Assembly: GCF_008365375.1 (NCBI RefSeq)
Contig: NZ_QOKW01000003.1
Span: 310,001 to 374,000 of the forward strand
DNA from: Roseomonas genomospecies 6
GTDB lineage: Bacteria; Pseudomonadota; Alphaproteobacteria; Azospirillales; Azospirillaceae
Length of the DNA stretch: 64,000 bases
Direction of reading: 5' to 3'
In this document: positions 17,809 to 28,882 of the stretch, piece by piece
Numbering within the stretch: the stretch's first letter is position 1
How the letters are laid out: each line of letters begins with the position of its first letter
Notes under the pieces: generated by a model
Databases searched by the model: none
The model's input: only the letters and a program-made list of their open reading frames with translations
What the model was told of the DNA's origin: nothing
Program-made: the position numbers and the translations under genes

Positions 17809-19341
17809 ATGAGCACGACCACCGAACAGAAGCCGCTCCAAACCGATGCGCCCCAGGGCGTCGTGCCCGGCGAGGCCCCTGCCGCGGCGCCGCCGAAGGC
17901 GCAGCGCCGCGCGTCGCGCTCCATGTACCAGAAGCACGCCAAGGTCTATCCGAAGGCGGTGCGGGGCACGTTCCGCCGCATCAAATGGGCGGCGCTGGCG
18001 GTTCTGCTGGCCATCTACTACGTGCTGCCCTGGGTCCGCTGGGACCGCGGGCCGGACGCGCCCGATCAGGCGGTGCTTCTCGACCTCGCCAACCGCCGCT
18101 TCTACCTCTTCTTCGTGGAGCTGTGGCCGCAGCAGATCTATTACCTGACCGGCGCGCTGATCCTGGCGGCGCTGGGCCTCTTCCTGGCGACCTCGCTGGC
18201 CGGGCGTGTCTGGTGCGGCTACGCCTGCCCGCAGACGGTGTGGACCGACCTCTATGTCTGGGTGGAACGGCTGGTGGAGGGCGACCGCGGCGAGCGCATC
18301 CGGCTGGACCAGGGCGGATGGTCCGCCCGGAAGATCGGGCGCAAGGCGCTGAAGAACCTGATCTGGCTGCTGATCGCCCTGGCGACCGGCGGCGCCTGGA
18401 TCTTCTATTTCACCGACGCGCCGACCCTGATGGGCGAGATTCTGCGTTTCGAGGTGTCCTCGACCGTTCTCGGCTTCATCGGCCTGTTCACCGCCACCAC
18501 CTACCTCCTGGCCGGCTTCGCGCGGGAGCAGGTCTGCACCTACATGTGCCCGTGGCCGCGCTTCCAGTCGGCGATGATCGACGAGGACAGCCTGGTCGTC
18601 ACCTACCAGGACTGGCGCGGCGAGAGCCGCAGCCTGATGCGCAAGTCGCAGAGCTGGGAGGAGCGCAAGGCCGAAGGTCTGGGCGACTGCATCGACTGCT
18701 TCAACTGCGTCCATGTCTGCCCCGCCGGCATCGACATCCGCGACGGGCTCCAGATGCAGTGCATCGGCTGCGGCCTGTGCATCGACGCCTGCGACGAGAT
18801 CATGACCAAGGTCGGACGCCCGACCGGCCTCATCGCGTTCGACACCCAGACCAACCAGGTGGCCGTCGCCACCGGCGGCCAACCGGTGCCCTACCGGCTG
18901 TGGCGCCCGCGCACGATCCTCTATTCGCTGATGATGCTGGTCATCGCCGGCGCGATCGGGATCGGGCTGATGCTGAAGCCGGGGCTGGACATCAGCGTGC
19001 TGCGCGACCGCGCCCCGCTGTACGTCGCCCTGTCCGACGGGTCGGTGCGCAACGCCTACACCTTCAAGATCTCCAACATGACCCGCGACCCGCGCTCCTA
19101 CACGCTGGCGGTCGCGGGGCTGAACGAGGCCAGCCTGTCGGTCGCCGGGGAAGGCCAGGAAGAGCAGGCCGGCACCCAGCGCCTGACCGCCGGTCCGGAC
19201 ATGGTCGCGACCTACAGAATTTTCGTGACCGTGCCCCGCACCGGTTTGCAAGGCGCCTCCCAGCCCCTTACTTTCAGGCTAACCTCGGCGGATGGTGAGG
19301 CGGCGACCTACGACTCCGTCTTCATGGGGCCGGCGAACTGA
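17809..19341 (+). CDS. ccoG: Cbb3 oxidase maturation iron-sulfur protein CcoG (RdxA/FixG)
   Basis: A 510-residue membrane ferredoxin-like protein needed for copper insertion in cbb3 oxidase maturation. Five hydrophobic segments surround two Cys motifs (CGYACPQTVW and CTYMCPWPRFQ). A loop follows with two [4Fe-4S] motifs, CIDCFNCVHVCP and CIGCGLCIDACD, and a C-terminal Ig-like periplasmic domain (FKISNMTRDPRSYTL). ATG17809 has a GAGG Shine-Dalgarno 3 nt upstream and gives the family length. First gene of ccoGHIS; 46 bp to ccoH. Confidence 0.95.
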   Translation: MSTTTEQKPLQTDAPQGVVPGEAPAAAPPKAQRRASRSMYQKHAKVYPKAVRGTFRRIKWAALAVLLAIYYVLPWVRWDRGPDAPDQAVLLDLANRRFYLFFVELWPQQIYYLTGALILAALGLFLATSLAGRVWCGYACPQTVWTDLYVWVERLVEGDRGERIRLDQGGWSARKIGRKALKNLIWLLIALATGGAWIFYFTDAPTLMGEILRFEVSSTVLGFIGLFTATTYLLAGFAREQVCTYMCPWPRFQSAMIDEDSLVVTYQDWRGESRSLMRKSQSWEERKAEGLGDCIDCFNCVHVCPAGIDIRDGLQMQCIGCGLCIDACDEIMTKVGRPTGLIAFDTQTNQVAVATGGQPVPYRLWRPRTILYSLMMLVIAGAIGIGLMLKPGLDISVLRDRAPLYVALSDGSVRNAYTFKISNMTRDPRSYTLAVAGLNEASLSVAGEGQEEQAGTQRLTAGPDMVATYRIFVTVPRTGLQGASQPLTFRLTSADGEAATYDSVFMGPAN

Positions 19342-19387
19342 TCCCGACCGGCTGTTTGTGCCGCATTTACTGAAGGTCAAGACGACG

Positions 19388-19912
19388 ATGACGCTGTCCA
19401 CCGACGCCGGAAACCGCCGCAACCCGCCCCGCCGGACCGGCCGCCAGCCCGGCTGGTACATCCCCTGGATCTTCGTGGCGGGCTTCGCCGTCGTGATCGC
19501 GGTCAACGGCGTGATGCTGCACTTCGCCTTTTCGAGCTGGACCGGCGTCCAGACCGAGCAGCACTTCATGAAGGGCCTGAAGTACAACCAGGATCTGGCC
19601 GGCGCCCGCGCCCAGGCCGAGCGTGGCTGGAAGGTCGCCACCGAATTCACGGGCACCGAGCCGCAGAAGGGCATCCTCGCCCTGACGCTGCGCGACAAGC
19701 ACGGCAACCTGCTGAAGGACGCCGAGGTGAAGGCCGCCTTCATCCGCCCGACCAGCGAGGGCCACGACGTGCGCCTTGACCTGCCCTATCTGGGTGAGGG
19801 CCGCTTCGCCGCCCCGGTCTCCCTGCCGCTGGCCGGCCAGTGGGACCTGCGCGTGGAAATCCACCACGCCACCGGCGACTATCAGGACGAGCAGCGCATC
19901 TTCGTGAAGTGA
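19388..19912 (+). CDS. ccoH: CcoH/FixH cbb3 oxidase assembly protein
   Basis: A 174-residue membrane-anchored protein: a basic N-terminus (RRNPPRRTGRQPGWYIPW), one helix (IFVAGFAVVIAVNGVMLHFAF), and a periplasmic beta domain with YNQDLAGARAQAERGWK, which matches FixH proteins. It is required for cbb3 assembly together with the CcoI copper ATPase. Start at ATG19388. The gene lies between ccoG and ccoI with a 34-bp gap to the latter, in the conserved order. Confidence 0.93.
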   Translation: MTLSTDAGNRRNPPRRTGRQPGWYIPWIFVAGFAVVIAVNGVMLHFAFSSWTGVQTEQHFMKGLKYNQDLAGARAQAERGWKVATEFTGTEPQKGILALTLRDKHGNLLKDAEVKAAFIRPTSEGHDVRLDLPYLGEGRFAAPVSLPLAGQWDLRVEIHHATGDYQDEQRIFVK

Positions 19913-19946
19913 TCGTCTGGACAAACGAGCATACGGGTTCCGTGAC

Positions 19947-22415
19947 ATGACCGTCTGCCTCCACTGCGGGCAGGAGCATCCCGAGGGCACCGGCACCACC
20001 GCCTCCGACGGCGCCGGCCCCTTCTGCTGCACCGGCTGTGCGGCGGCCTACGACCTCGTCCGCGGGCTCGGGCTGGAACGCTATTACGAGCGGCGCTGCG
20101 TCGATCCCGCCGCCCGGCCCCTGCGTCCGGACGGGGAGGCGCCGCCGCTCGACTACGCCCCCCACGCCAAGCAGGCCGGCGACGGCACCGCCTCGCTGCA
20201 CCTGATGGTGGACGGGCTGCAATGCGCCGCCTGCGTCTGGCTGATCGAAACCGCTCTGGCCCGCCAGCCGGGGGTGACCCACGCGCGGCTGAACATGACC
20301 ACGCGCCGCCTGTCGGTGACGTGGCGCGAGGCCGAGACCGACGCCAACACCGTCGTCGACACCATCGCCCGCATCGGCTACCGGGCCGTTCCCTTCGATC
20401 CGGAACGGCTGGGCGACGCTCAAGCGAAGACGGAGAAGGAGCTTCTGCGCTCGCTGGCCGTCGCCGGCTTCGGCGCCAGCAACGTGATGCTTCTGTCGGT
20501 GTCGGTCTGGGCCGGCCACGCCACGGGCATGGGCAGCGCCACGCGCGACCTGATGCACTGGCTGTCGGCGCTGATCTGCATGCCGGCGATCGCCTACGCC
20601 GTGCGCCCCTTCGCGCGGTCCGCCCTCCAGGCGCTGCGGCGCGGGCGGACGAACATGGACGTGCCGATCACCATCGGCGTCCTGCTCGCCACCGGCATGA
20701 GCCTGTTCGAGACGATCAACAGCGGCCACCACGCCTATTTCGACGGCGCGATGATGCTGCTGTTCTTCCTGCTGATCGGGCGCTACCTGGACCAGCGGGC
20801 GCGGGGCCGGGCGCGGTCGGCGGCGGAACAGCTTCTCGGCCTGCACGCCACCTCCGTGACGGTTCTGAGCGAGGACGGGCGCAGCGCCATCGTTCCGCCG
20901 GATCAGGTCAGCCCCGGCTCCACCGTCCTGGTGGCGGTGGGCGAGCGGGTCGCGGTGGACGGCACGGTGGCCGACGGCGTCTCCGACCTCGACACCGGGC
21001 TGATCACCGGCGAGACGGTGCCGGGCAGCGTGCGCCCCGGCGACCGCGTGTTCGCCGGCATGCTGAACCTGACCGCCCCCCTGCGCGTGACCGTCACGGC
21101 GGTGGGGGAGGGCACCCTGCTGGCCGAGATCGTCCGGCTGATGGAGGTGGCCGAGCAGGGCCGCGCCAAATACGTCGCCATCGCCGACCGCGTGTCGCGC
21201 CATTACGCCCCGGTCGTCCATGTGACGGCGCTGGGCACCTTCCTGGGCTGGCTGCTGCTGGGCGGCCTTCCCTGGCAGGACGCGCTGATGAACGCGGTCG
21301 CCGTCCTCATCATCACCTGCCCCTGCGCGCTGGCGCTCGCCGTGCCGGTGGTGCAGGTGATCGCCAGCGGGCGGCTGATGCGGCAGGGCATCCTGCTGAA
21401 GACCGCCACGGCGCTGGAGCGTCTGGCCGTCATCGACACGGTGGTCTTCGACAAGACCGGCACCCTGACCGAGGGGCGACCCGTTCCGCAGCTCGACGGG
21501 GTGGCCGAGGACGACCTGCGCCTCGCCGCCTCGCTCGCCGGGGCCAGCCGCCACCCGCTTGCGCGCGCCTTGAGCCGTGCGCTGCCCAACGTCCCCGTCG
21601 CCGCGGGCGTGCGGGAGATTCCCGGCGCCGGCCTCGCCCTGGATGGCCCGGATGGGGAAATCCGGCTGGGCAGCCGCGCCTTCACCGGTGCGCCGGACGC
21701 GGCGGAGGACGCCGCCGGACCGGAGCTGTGGCTGGCCCGCCCCGGCGCCGCCCCGGTCCGCATCACCTTCCTCGACGCGCCGCGCGCCGACGCGGCGGCG
21801 GTGGTACGCGCCCTGAAGGCGCGGGGCCTGGACGTGCGGCTGCTGTCCGGCGACCGCCGCGGCGCCGTGGCCGCCGTCGCCGCCCAACTGGGCATCGAGG
21901 ACTGGCGCGCCGGCCAGACGCCCGCCGACAAGACCGCCGTTCTGGACGCGCTGGCCGCCGAGGGGCGCAAGGTGCTGATGGTCGGCGACGGGCTGAACGA
22001 CGCCCCGGCTCTGGCCGCGGCCAGCGTGTCGATGTCGCCGTCCACCGCTGTGGACGTCAGCCAGACCGCCGCCGACGTGGTGTTCCAGGGCCGCCGCCTG
22101 CGCCCCATCCTGGAGGCGTTCGAGGTGTCCCGCCGCTCCGGGCGGCTGGTTCGCCAGAATTTCGCCATCGCGCTGGTCTACAACCTGTTCGCGGTGCCCA
22201 TCGCCATGGCGGGCATGCTGACGCCGCTTCTGGCCGCGCTGGCGATGTCCTCCTCCTCTCTGATCGTTATCGCCAACGCCCTGCGGCTCAGCCGCGGCGC
22301 GGTGACCAAGGACCTGACGGATGACCGAGCTTCTCTATCTGATCGCGATCGCGCTGAGCCTGGGGCTGATGGGCCTGGGGGCGTTCCTGTGGGCTCTCAA
22401 GTCCGGGCAGTTTGA
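19947..22415 (+). CDS. ccoI: CcoI/FixI copper-transporting P1B-type ATPase
   Basis: An 822-residue heavy-metal P-type ATPase that exports copper for CcoN assembly. The N-terminus has a CLHCGQEH...FCCTGC metal motif, then an HMA-like domain (GLQCAACVWLIE). The copper path CPCAL in the sixth helix, the phosphorylation motif DKTGTLTEG and the hinge GDGLNDAPAL are all present. The last ~30 residues (DRASLSDRDRAEP...) run out of frame across the start of ccoS, giving a 95-nt overlap. They look unlike family C-termini and may be a recent loss of an earlier stop. Confidence 0.95.
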   Translation: MTVCLHCGQEHPEGTGTTASDGAGPFCCTGCAAAYDLVRGLGLERYYERRCVDPAARPLRPDGEAPPLDYAPHAKQAGDGTASLHLMVDGLQCAACVWLIETALARQPGVTHARLNMTTRRLSVTWREAETDANTVVDTIARIGYRAVPFDPERLGDAQAKTEKELLRSLAVAGFGASNVMLLSVSVWAGHATGMGSATRDLMHWLSALICMPAIAYAVRPFARSALQALRRGRTNMDVPITIGVLLATGMSLFETINSGHHAYFDGAMMLLFFLLIGRYLDQRARGRARSAAEQLLGLHATSVTVLSEDGRSAIVPPDQVSPGSTVLVAVGERVAVDGTVADGVSDLDTGLITGETVPGSVRPGDRVFAGMLNLTAPLRVTVTAVGEGTLLAEIVRLMEVAEQGRAKYVAIADRVSRHYAPVVHVTALGTFLGWLLLGGLPWQDALMNAVAVLIITCPCALALAVPVVQVIASGRLMRQGILLKTATALERLAVIDTVVFDKTGTLTEGRPVPQLDGVAEDDLRLAASLAGASRHPLARALSRALPNVPVAAGVREIPGAGLALDGPDGEIRLGSRAFTGAPDAAEDAAGPELWLARPGAAPVRITFLDAPRADAAAVVRALKARGLDVRLLSGDRRGAVAAVAAQLGIEDWRAGQTPADKTAVLDALAAEGRKVLMVGDGLNDAPALAAASVSMSPSTAVDVSQTAADVVFQGRRLRPILEAFEVSRRSGRLVRQNFAIALVYNLFAVPIAMAGMLTPLLAALAMSSSSLIVIANALRLSRGAVTKDLTDDRASLSDRDRAEPGADGPGGVPVGSQVRAV

Positions 22416-22488
22416 CGATCTGGACGGGGCGGCCCACCGCATCCTGTTCGACGACGAGCCGCCGCGCCCGGACGCCGACAAGAAATAA
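22321..22488 (+). CDS. ccoS: CcoS cbb3 oxidase assembly protein
   Basis: A 55-residue protein: one transmembrane helix (ELLYLIAIALSLGLMGLGAFLWAL) followed by the CcoS-type motif KSGQFDDLDGAAHRILFDDEP. CcoS is needed for heme and copper insertion into cbb3 oxidase. It starts at ATG22321 inside the 3' end of ccoI in another frame, and ends at TAA 22486-22488. The sequence is compact and highly characteristic; only its long overlap with ccoI is unusual. Confidence 0.93.
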   Translation: MTELLYLIAIALSLGLMGLGAFLWALKSGQFDDLDGAAHRILFDDEPPRPDADKK

Positions 22489-22604
22489 GCCCTCGCACCG
22501 GGGGCCTTATGGCAATTCGGTGACGGCCCGTGTGAGCACCGTTGCGAAGCGGACCGATTATGACGATTATGGGCGCGATGTACGGCTAAGGGTTGGGACA
22601 TGCC

Positions 22605-23342
22605 ATGCCACCCTTCGACATGGGACGCGCCCGCGAAAAGGGCGTGGCGAGTGAGATGAATCCCTGCGGGGCCTGTCCCGTGCGCAGCCTGACCGTCTGC
22701 GCCGCTCTGGACCCCGAGGAGCTGCGCCGTCTCGCCGACATCCTCCAGACCGCGCGCGTCGAAGCCGGCCAGACCCTGTTCAGCGAAGGCGACGCGGCGG
22801 ACACGCTCTACAACGTCACCGCCGGCACGGTGAAGCTGTACAAGCTGCTGCCCGACGGGCGCCGCCAGATCACCGGCTTCCTCGTCACCGGCGACTTCCT
22901 GGGGCTGGCCGTCAACGAAAGCTACGCGTACACCGCGGAGACGGTGACCACGGCGACGCTCTGCCGCTTTCCGCGCAAGAAGATCGACGCGCTGATGGAC
23001 GAGTTCCCGAAGATGCAGCGCCGTCTCTTCTCCATGGCCTCGAACGAGCTGGCGGCGGCGCAGGACCAGATGCTGCTGCTCGGCCGCAAGACGGCGAAGG
23101 AGAAGATCTGCTCCTTCCTGCTGATGCTGTCCCAGCGCGCCGCCCGGCGCGGCCACAAGGAAAACCCCGTCTACGTGCCGATGAGCCGGGCCGACATCGC
23201 CGATTACCTGGGCCTGACCACCGAGACGGTCAGCCGCACCTTCACGCAGTTGAAGACCGCCGGGGCCATCTCGCTGCAGGAAGGCAACAAGGTCCTCATC
23301 AGCGACATGGACGCCATCTACGACATGGCCGAGGGCTGCTGA
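22605..23342 (+). CDS. fnrL: Crp/Fnr-family transcriptional regulator, FnrL-type with iron-sulfur cysteines
   Basis: A 245-residue regulator with the four Cys needed for an oxygen-sensing [4Fe-4S] cluster: C21, C24 and C32 (NPCGACPVRSLTVC) and C120 (TLCRFPRKK). A cyclic-nucleotide-like domain covers about 45-130, then a dimer helix, and a helix-turn-helix with SRADIADYLGLTTETVSRTF (recognition helix ETVSR, typical of FNR-box readers). It probably activates ccoNOQP through the box at 14044. ATG22605 is preferred, but TTG22593 and ATG22620 are in frame. It lies 116 bp after ccoS. Confidence 0.9.
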   Translation: MPPFDMGRAREKGVASEMNPCGACPVRSLTVCAALDPEELRRLADILQTARVEAGQTLFSEGDAADTLYNVTAGTVKLYKLLPDGRRQITGFLVTGDFLGLAVNESYAYTAETVTTATLCRFPRKKIDALMDEFPKMQRRLFSMASNELAAAQDQMLLLGRKTAKEKICSFLLMLSQRAARRGHKENPVYVPMSRADIADYLGLTTETVSRTFTQLKTAGAISLQEGNKVLISDMDAIYDMAEGC

Positions 23343-23357
23343 GCCTCCTTACGGACA

Positions 23358-23382
23358 CGAAATGATCGCTTCGATCATTTCG
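23358..23382. terminator. Perfect hairpin downstream of fnrL, possible terminator
   Basis: Eleven-base arms CGAAATGATCG and CGATCATTTCG flank a 3-nt loop. The hairpin begins 15 bp after the fnrL stop. There is no T-run behind it, so it may act as a Rho-type end, an mRNA stabiliser or a protein-binding palindrome. Confidence 0.5.
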
Positions 23383-23559
23383 GTGGTCTGATATGTCGCG
23401 TTCCGTTCAGAATTCGCATCTTTCGTGCGATCCCGCTCTGGCGGGACGCGCCCGCGCGGGCTAACATCCCCCGCCCGAACGGCCGGCACCACGCACAAGA
23501 AACACGACCGGCCCAAAGAAGAACGGCTGCGACAGCCTACGCTCAGGAACCGAACCCCG

Positions 23560-25830
<2,271 letters not shown>

Positions 25831-25845
25831 GCGGGGGCGGCGTTT

Positions 25846-25901
25846 TTCGGAAGGCGCTCTTCGGAAGGCGCTCTTCGGAAGGCGCTCTTTGGACGGCGCG
25901 C
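25846..25901. repeat. 14-bp tandem repeat, four units
   Basis: TTCGGAAGGCGCTC occurs three times exactly (25846-25859, 25860-25873, 25874-25887). A fourth unit is degenerate (TTTGGACGGCGCGC, 25888-25901). It lies in the maeB-phoR gap, just after maeB. Confidence 0.9.
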
Positions 25902-26027
25902 GGTCCGGGCGATGACCCCGGCCCGCGCGTTAATCTTTTGTGACGCCCGCCCGCCGGCTTGTGGGATGGTGTAAAAGCGGAGTTCCGTCTCTAAAACCGT
26001 CCGCATGACGCACGAGAAGCGCCGTCC

Positions 26028-27557
26028 ATGACTCCCAGGCCGATGCCGCCCCTCCGGTTGATCCTCGCCGCCGTGCTGGTGCTGGCGCCGCTGCTGCCGG
26101 CCCTGTGGTGGCTGTGGCGGCAGGGGACGGTCGGGCCTCTGGTGGCGGTTCTGGGCGGGCTGGCCGGGCTGGGCGGGGTGGCGCTGATGCTCCAGGGCTA
26201 TGTCCGCGACCTGCGGACGGTGGCCGACCACGCCGCGCAGCTCGCCGCCGGCCCGACGGAGCCGGTCCCGTCCCTGCCCGTCACGGCCTCCGGCCCGGTG
26301 CGGGCGGCGGCGGCGGCGGCGGTGCGGCTGCGCCGGGTCATGGGCGCGCGCACCGAACTGGCTCTGGCCCAGCTCGAAGCCAACGAATCGATCATCGAGG
26401 CGCTGCACGACCCGCTGGTTCTGGTCGGGGCGGAGCGGCAGGTGGCGCGGGCCAACCAGGCGGCGCGCGCCCTGTTCGGCGACCGCATCCTGGACCGCGA
26501 CCTCGCCGCCTCGCTGCGCAACCCGGCGGTGCTGGAGGCGGTGGACGCCGTGCTGAAGGGCGGCGCCTCGCGCATCCTGGAATTCAGCCTGCCGGTGCCG
26601 GTGGAGCGCATGTTCGAGGTGCGGGTGAAGCCCTTCCAGCGGCGCGCCCCCCGCCCGGTCCCCGACGAGGACGGGCTGCTTTCCCCCGCCGGGGCAGGGA
26701 CGGGGGTGGGGCCGGGGCGGATGGTCATCCTGACGCTGCACGACATCACCGCGCTGCGCCGGTCGGAGCAGATGCGCGCCGACTTCATCGCCAACGCCAG
26801 CCACGAGCTGCGCACGCCGCTGTCCTCGCTGCTGGGATTCATCGAGACGCTGCGCGGCCCGGCCCGCGACGATCTGGAGGCGCACGAGCGCTTCCTGTCG
26901 ATCATGCACGATCAGGCCAGCCGCATGGCCCGCCTCGTCAACGACCTGCTGTCGCTGTCGCGGATCGAACTGGACGAGCACATGCCCCCCGCCGGGCGGG
27001 TCGATGTGCTGGACCGGCTGGACGGGGTGATGGCCGCCCTGGAGCTGAAGGCCGCCAGCCGCCGCATCCGCCTGACGCTGGAGGCACCGGACGGCCTGCC
27101 GGCGGTGGTGGTCGGCGACGAGGACCAGCTCACCCAGGTCTTCCAGAACCTCGTCAGCAACGCGATCAAGTACACGCGCGAGAACACCGACGTGACCGTC
27201 GCCGTGTCGCTCGCCGACGGCATGGCCGTGGGGGTGTCCGGCCCGGCGGCCCGCGGCGGGCGGGGGATGCCGATGGTCGCCATCGCCGTGCGCGACCAGG
27301 GGGAGGGCATCGCCCGCACCCATCTGCCGCGCCTGACCGAGCGCTTCTACCGCGTGGACGCCGCGCGGTCGCGGGCCATGGGGGGCACCGGTCTGGGGCT
27401 GGCCATCGTGAAGCACATCGTGAACCGCCATCGCGGGCGCCTGACCATCGAAAGTGCGGTCGGGGTGGGCAGCACCTTCACGGTCTATCTGCCGGCGGCG
27501 TCGGAGGAGACGGGAGAGGGCCGGGCGGCGGCGGAACCGCTTCGCCGTCAGGCGTAG
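26028..27557 (+). CDS. phoR: Phosphate regulon sensor histidine kinase PhoR
   Basis: A 509-residue membrane kinase. Two N-terminal hydrophobic segments (LILAAVLVLAPLLPALWWLW and LVAVLGGLAGLGGVALML) are followed by a PAS-like domain (IIEALHDPLVLVGAERQVARAN) and HisKA with FIANASHELRTPLSSLLGFIETLRG, the PhoR-style H-box. The HATPase has NLVSNAIKYTREN, RDQGEGIARTHLPRLTERFYRVD and GGTGLGLAIVKHI. It senses phosphate state through PstSCAB-PhoU and phosphorylates PhoB (33252). It precedes the pst genes, separated by a Pho box. Confidence 0.92.
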   Translation: MTPRPMPPLRLILAAVLVLAPLLPALWWLWRQGTVGPLVAVLGGLAGLGGVALMLQGYVRDLRTVADHAAQLAAGPTEPVPSLPVTASGPVRAAAAAAVRLRRVMGARTELALAQLEANESIIEALHDPLVLVGAERQVARANQAARALFGDRILDRDLAASLRNPAVLEAVDAVLKGGASRILEFSLPVPVERMFEVRVKPFQRRAPRPVPDEDGLLSPAGAGTGVGPGRMVILTLHDITALRRSEQMRADFIANASHELRTPLSSLLGFIETLRGPARDDLEAHERFLSIMHDQASRMARLVNDLLSLSRIELDEHMPPAGRVDVLDRLDGVMAALELKAASRRIRLTLEAPDGLPAVVVGDEDQLTQVFQNLVSNAIKYTRENTDVTVAVSLADGMAVGVSGPAARGGRGMPMVAIAVRDQGEGIARTHLPRLTERFYRVDAARSRAMGGTGLGLAIVKHIVNRHRGRLTIESAVGVGSTFTVYLPAASEETGEGRAAAEPLRRQA

Positions 27558-27594
27558 GCCGACCCTCCCCATACGGCGTGACCGAAAGTGGGCG

Positions 27595-27623
27595 CCGTCA
27601 TGAAACTGTCATAAAACCGTAAT
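27595..27623 (+). promoter_or_regulatory. Pho box: three direct repeats upstream of pstS
   Basis: Three 7-mers CCGTCAT, CTGTCAT and CCGTAAT are separated by four bases each (GAAA and AAAA), an 11-bp period. This is the standard PhoB binding layout (CTGTCAT-N4-CTGTCAT). They lie about 125 bp upstream of pstS, which supports PhoB activation of pstSCAB-phoU-phoB under phosphate limitation. Confidence 0.88.
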
Positions 27624-27746
27624 CAGCGAGTCGCGGACCCCGACTAGTGTCCGCCCCGCAAGCCGCAAGCCCTCCGGGGCGGCGGCACGGGGTCGGCCCA
27701 TCGCGTTCCCCGGTAAAGAGGCAACCGGTTCATCGGAGGGATCACC

Positions 27747-28790
27747 GTGAATTCCAAGAAGCTCGCCCTCACCGCCGCGGCGGTCGTCGCCATGGCCGGC
27801 GCTTTCGCGGGTGCCGCGAACGCCCAGTCGCGCGACCAGATCCGCGCCGTCGGCTCCTCGACCGTGTTCCCGTTCACCACGGCGGTTGCCGAAGCGTTCG
27901 GCAAGGGCGGCAAGTTCAAGACCCCGGTCGTCGAGTCGACGGGCACCGGCGGCGGCCTCAAGCTGTTCTGCGCGGGCGTCGGCCCGCAGCATCCGGACGT
28001 GGCGAACGCCTCGCGCCGCATCAAGAAGTCCGAGGTCGAGCAGTGCGCCGCCAACGGCGTCGCCCAGATCACCGAACTGAAGATCGGCTTCGACGGCATC
28101 GCGATCGCCTATTCCAAGCAGGCCCCGCACACCGACCTGACCACCCAGATCCTGTGGAAGGCCCTGGCCAAGGACGTGCCGGTGGACGGCAAGATGGTCG
28201 CCAACCCCTACAAGAAGTGGTCGGACATCGACCCGAAGCTCCCGAACAAGGAGATCGAGGTCCTCGGCCCGCCCCCGACGTCCGGCACTCGCGACAGCTT
28301 CAACGAGCTGGTGATGCTCGAAGGCTGCAAGAAGGTGGCCGAGGTGAAGGCCCTCGTCGCCGACGAGAAGGCCCGTGAAAGGGCCTGCATGACCATCCGC
28401 GAGGACGGCGGCTACGTCGAGGCCGGCGAGAACGACAACCTGATCGTCCAGAAGCTGACCGCCAACCCCGACGCCTTCGGCGTGTTCGGCTACAGCTTCT
28501 ACGATCAGAACCGCGACAAGCTGCAGACCGCCAAGATGGACGGCGTCGAGCTGTCGCCGGAAGCGGTCCAGGCCGGCAAGTACGAGCTGTCGCGTCCGCT
28601 GTACGTCTACATCAAGAACGCCCACGCCGGCGTCATCCCCGGCATCCGCGAGCTGGTGGCCGAGTTCACCTCGGAGCGCGCGATGGGCGAGGACGGTTAC
28701 CTGTCCGACAAGGGGCTGATCTCCCTGCCGAAGGCGGAGCGCGACGCCGCCCGCACCTCGGCGACCAACCTGACCCCGCTCCAGCTCTGA
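27747..28790 (+). CDS. pstS: Phosphate-binding periplasmic protein PstS
   Basis: A 347-residue substrate-binding protein of the high-affinity phosphate importer. Signal peptide: KKLALTAAAVVAMAGAFAGAANA. Phosphate-binding loops: AVGSSTVFPFTTAVAE, ESTGTGGGLKLFC and GPPPTSGTRDSFNEL. GTG27747 is the start, with a perfect GGAGGG Shine-Dalgarno 6 nt upstream. It is expected to be the most highly expressed gene of the operon. A terminator-like hairpin immediately downstream fits this. Confidence 0.95.
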   Translation: MNSKKLALTAAAVVAMAGAFAGAANAQSRDQIRAVGSSTVFPFTTAVAEAFGKGGKFKTPVVESTGTGGGLKLFCAGVGPQHPDVANASRRIKKSEVEQCAANGVAQITELKIGFDGIAIAYSKQAPHTDLTTQILWKALAKDVPVDGKMVANPYKKWSDIDPKLPNKEIEVLGPPPTSGTRDSFNELVMLEGCKKVAEVKALVADEKARERACMTIREDGGYVEAGENDNLIVQKLTANPDAFGVFGYSFYDQNRDKLQTAKMDGVELSPEAVQAGKYELSRPLYVYIKNAHAGVIPGIRELVAEFTSERAMGEDGYLSDKGLISLPKAERDAARTSATNLTPLQL

Positions 28791-28804
28791 CCGGCTGACG
28801 CGAC

Positions 28805-28835
28805 CGGCGGCTCTCCTCGGAGGGCCGCCGCTTTT
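28805..28835 (+). terminator. Terminator-like hairpin between pstS and pstC
   Basis: A 10-bp stem (CGGCGGCTCT at 28805-28814 with AGGGCCGCCG at 28821-28830; one G-T pair) is followed by CTTTT. It is probably a partial terminator that makes pstS mRNA more abundant than pstCAB mRNA. Confidence 0.75.
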
Positions 28836-28882
28836 CCGTTTGTGCCAAGAGCCCGTTTTCAGTCCTTTTCCGGCGGTTTCGC

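Noticed and set aside
16450..19251. Very long minus-strand open frame across ccoP and ccoG
   Set aside because: No domain, biased composition and complete overlap with certain cco genes.
25960..26027. Possible Pho box upstream of phoR (CCGTC repeats)
   Set aside because: The spacing and second half do not match the 11-bp PhoB layout; only the box at 27595 does.
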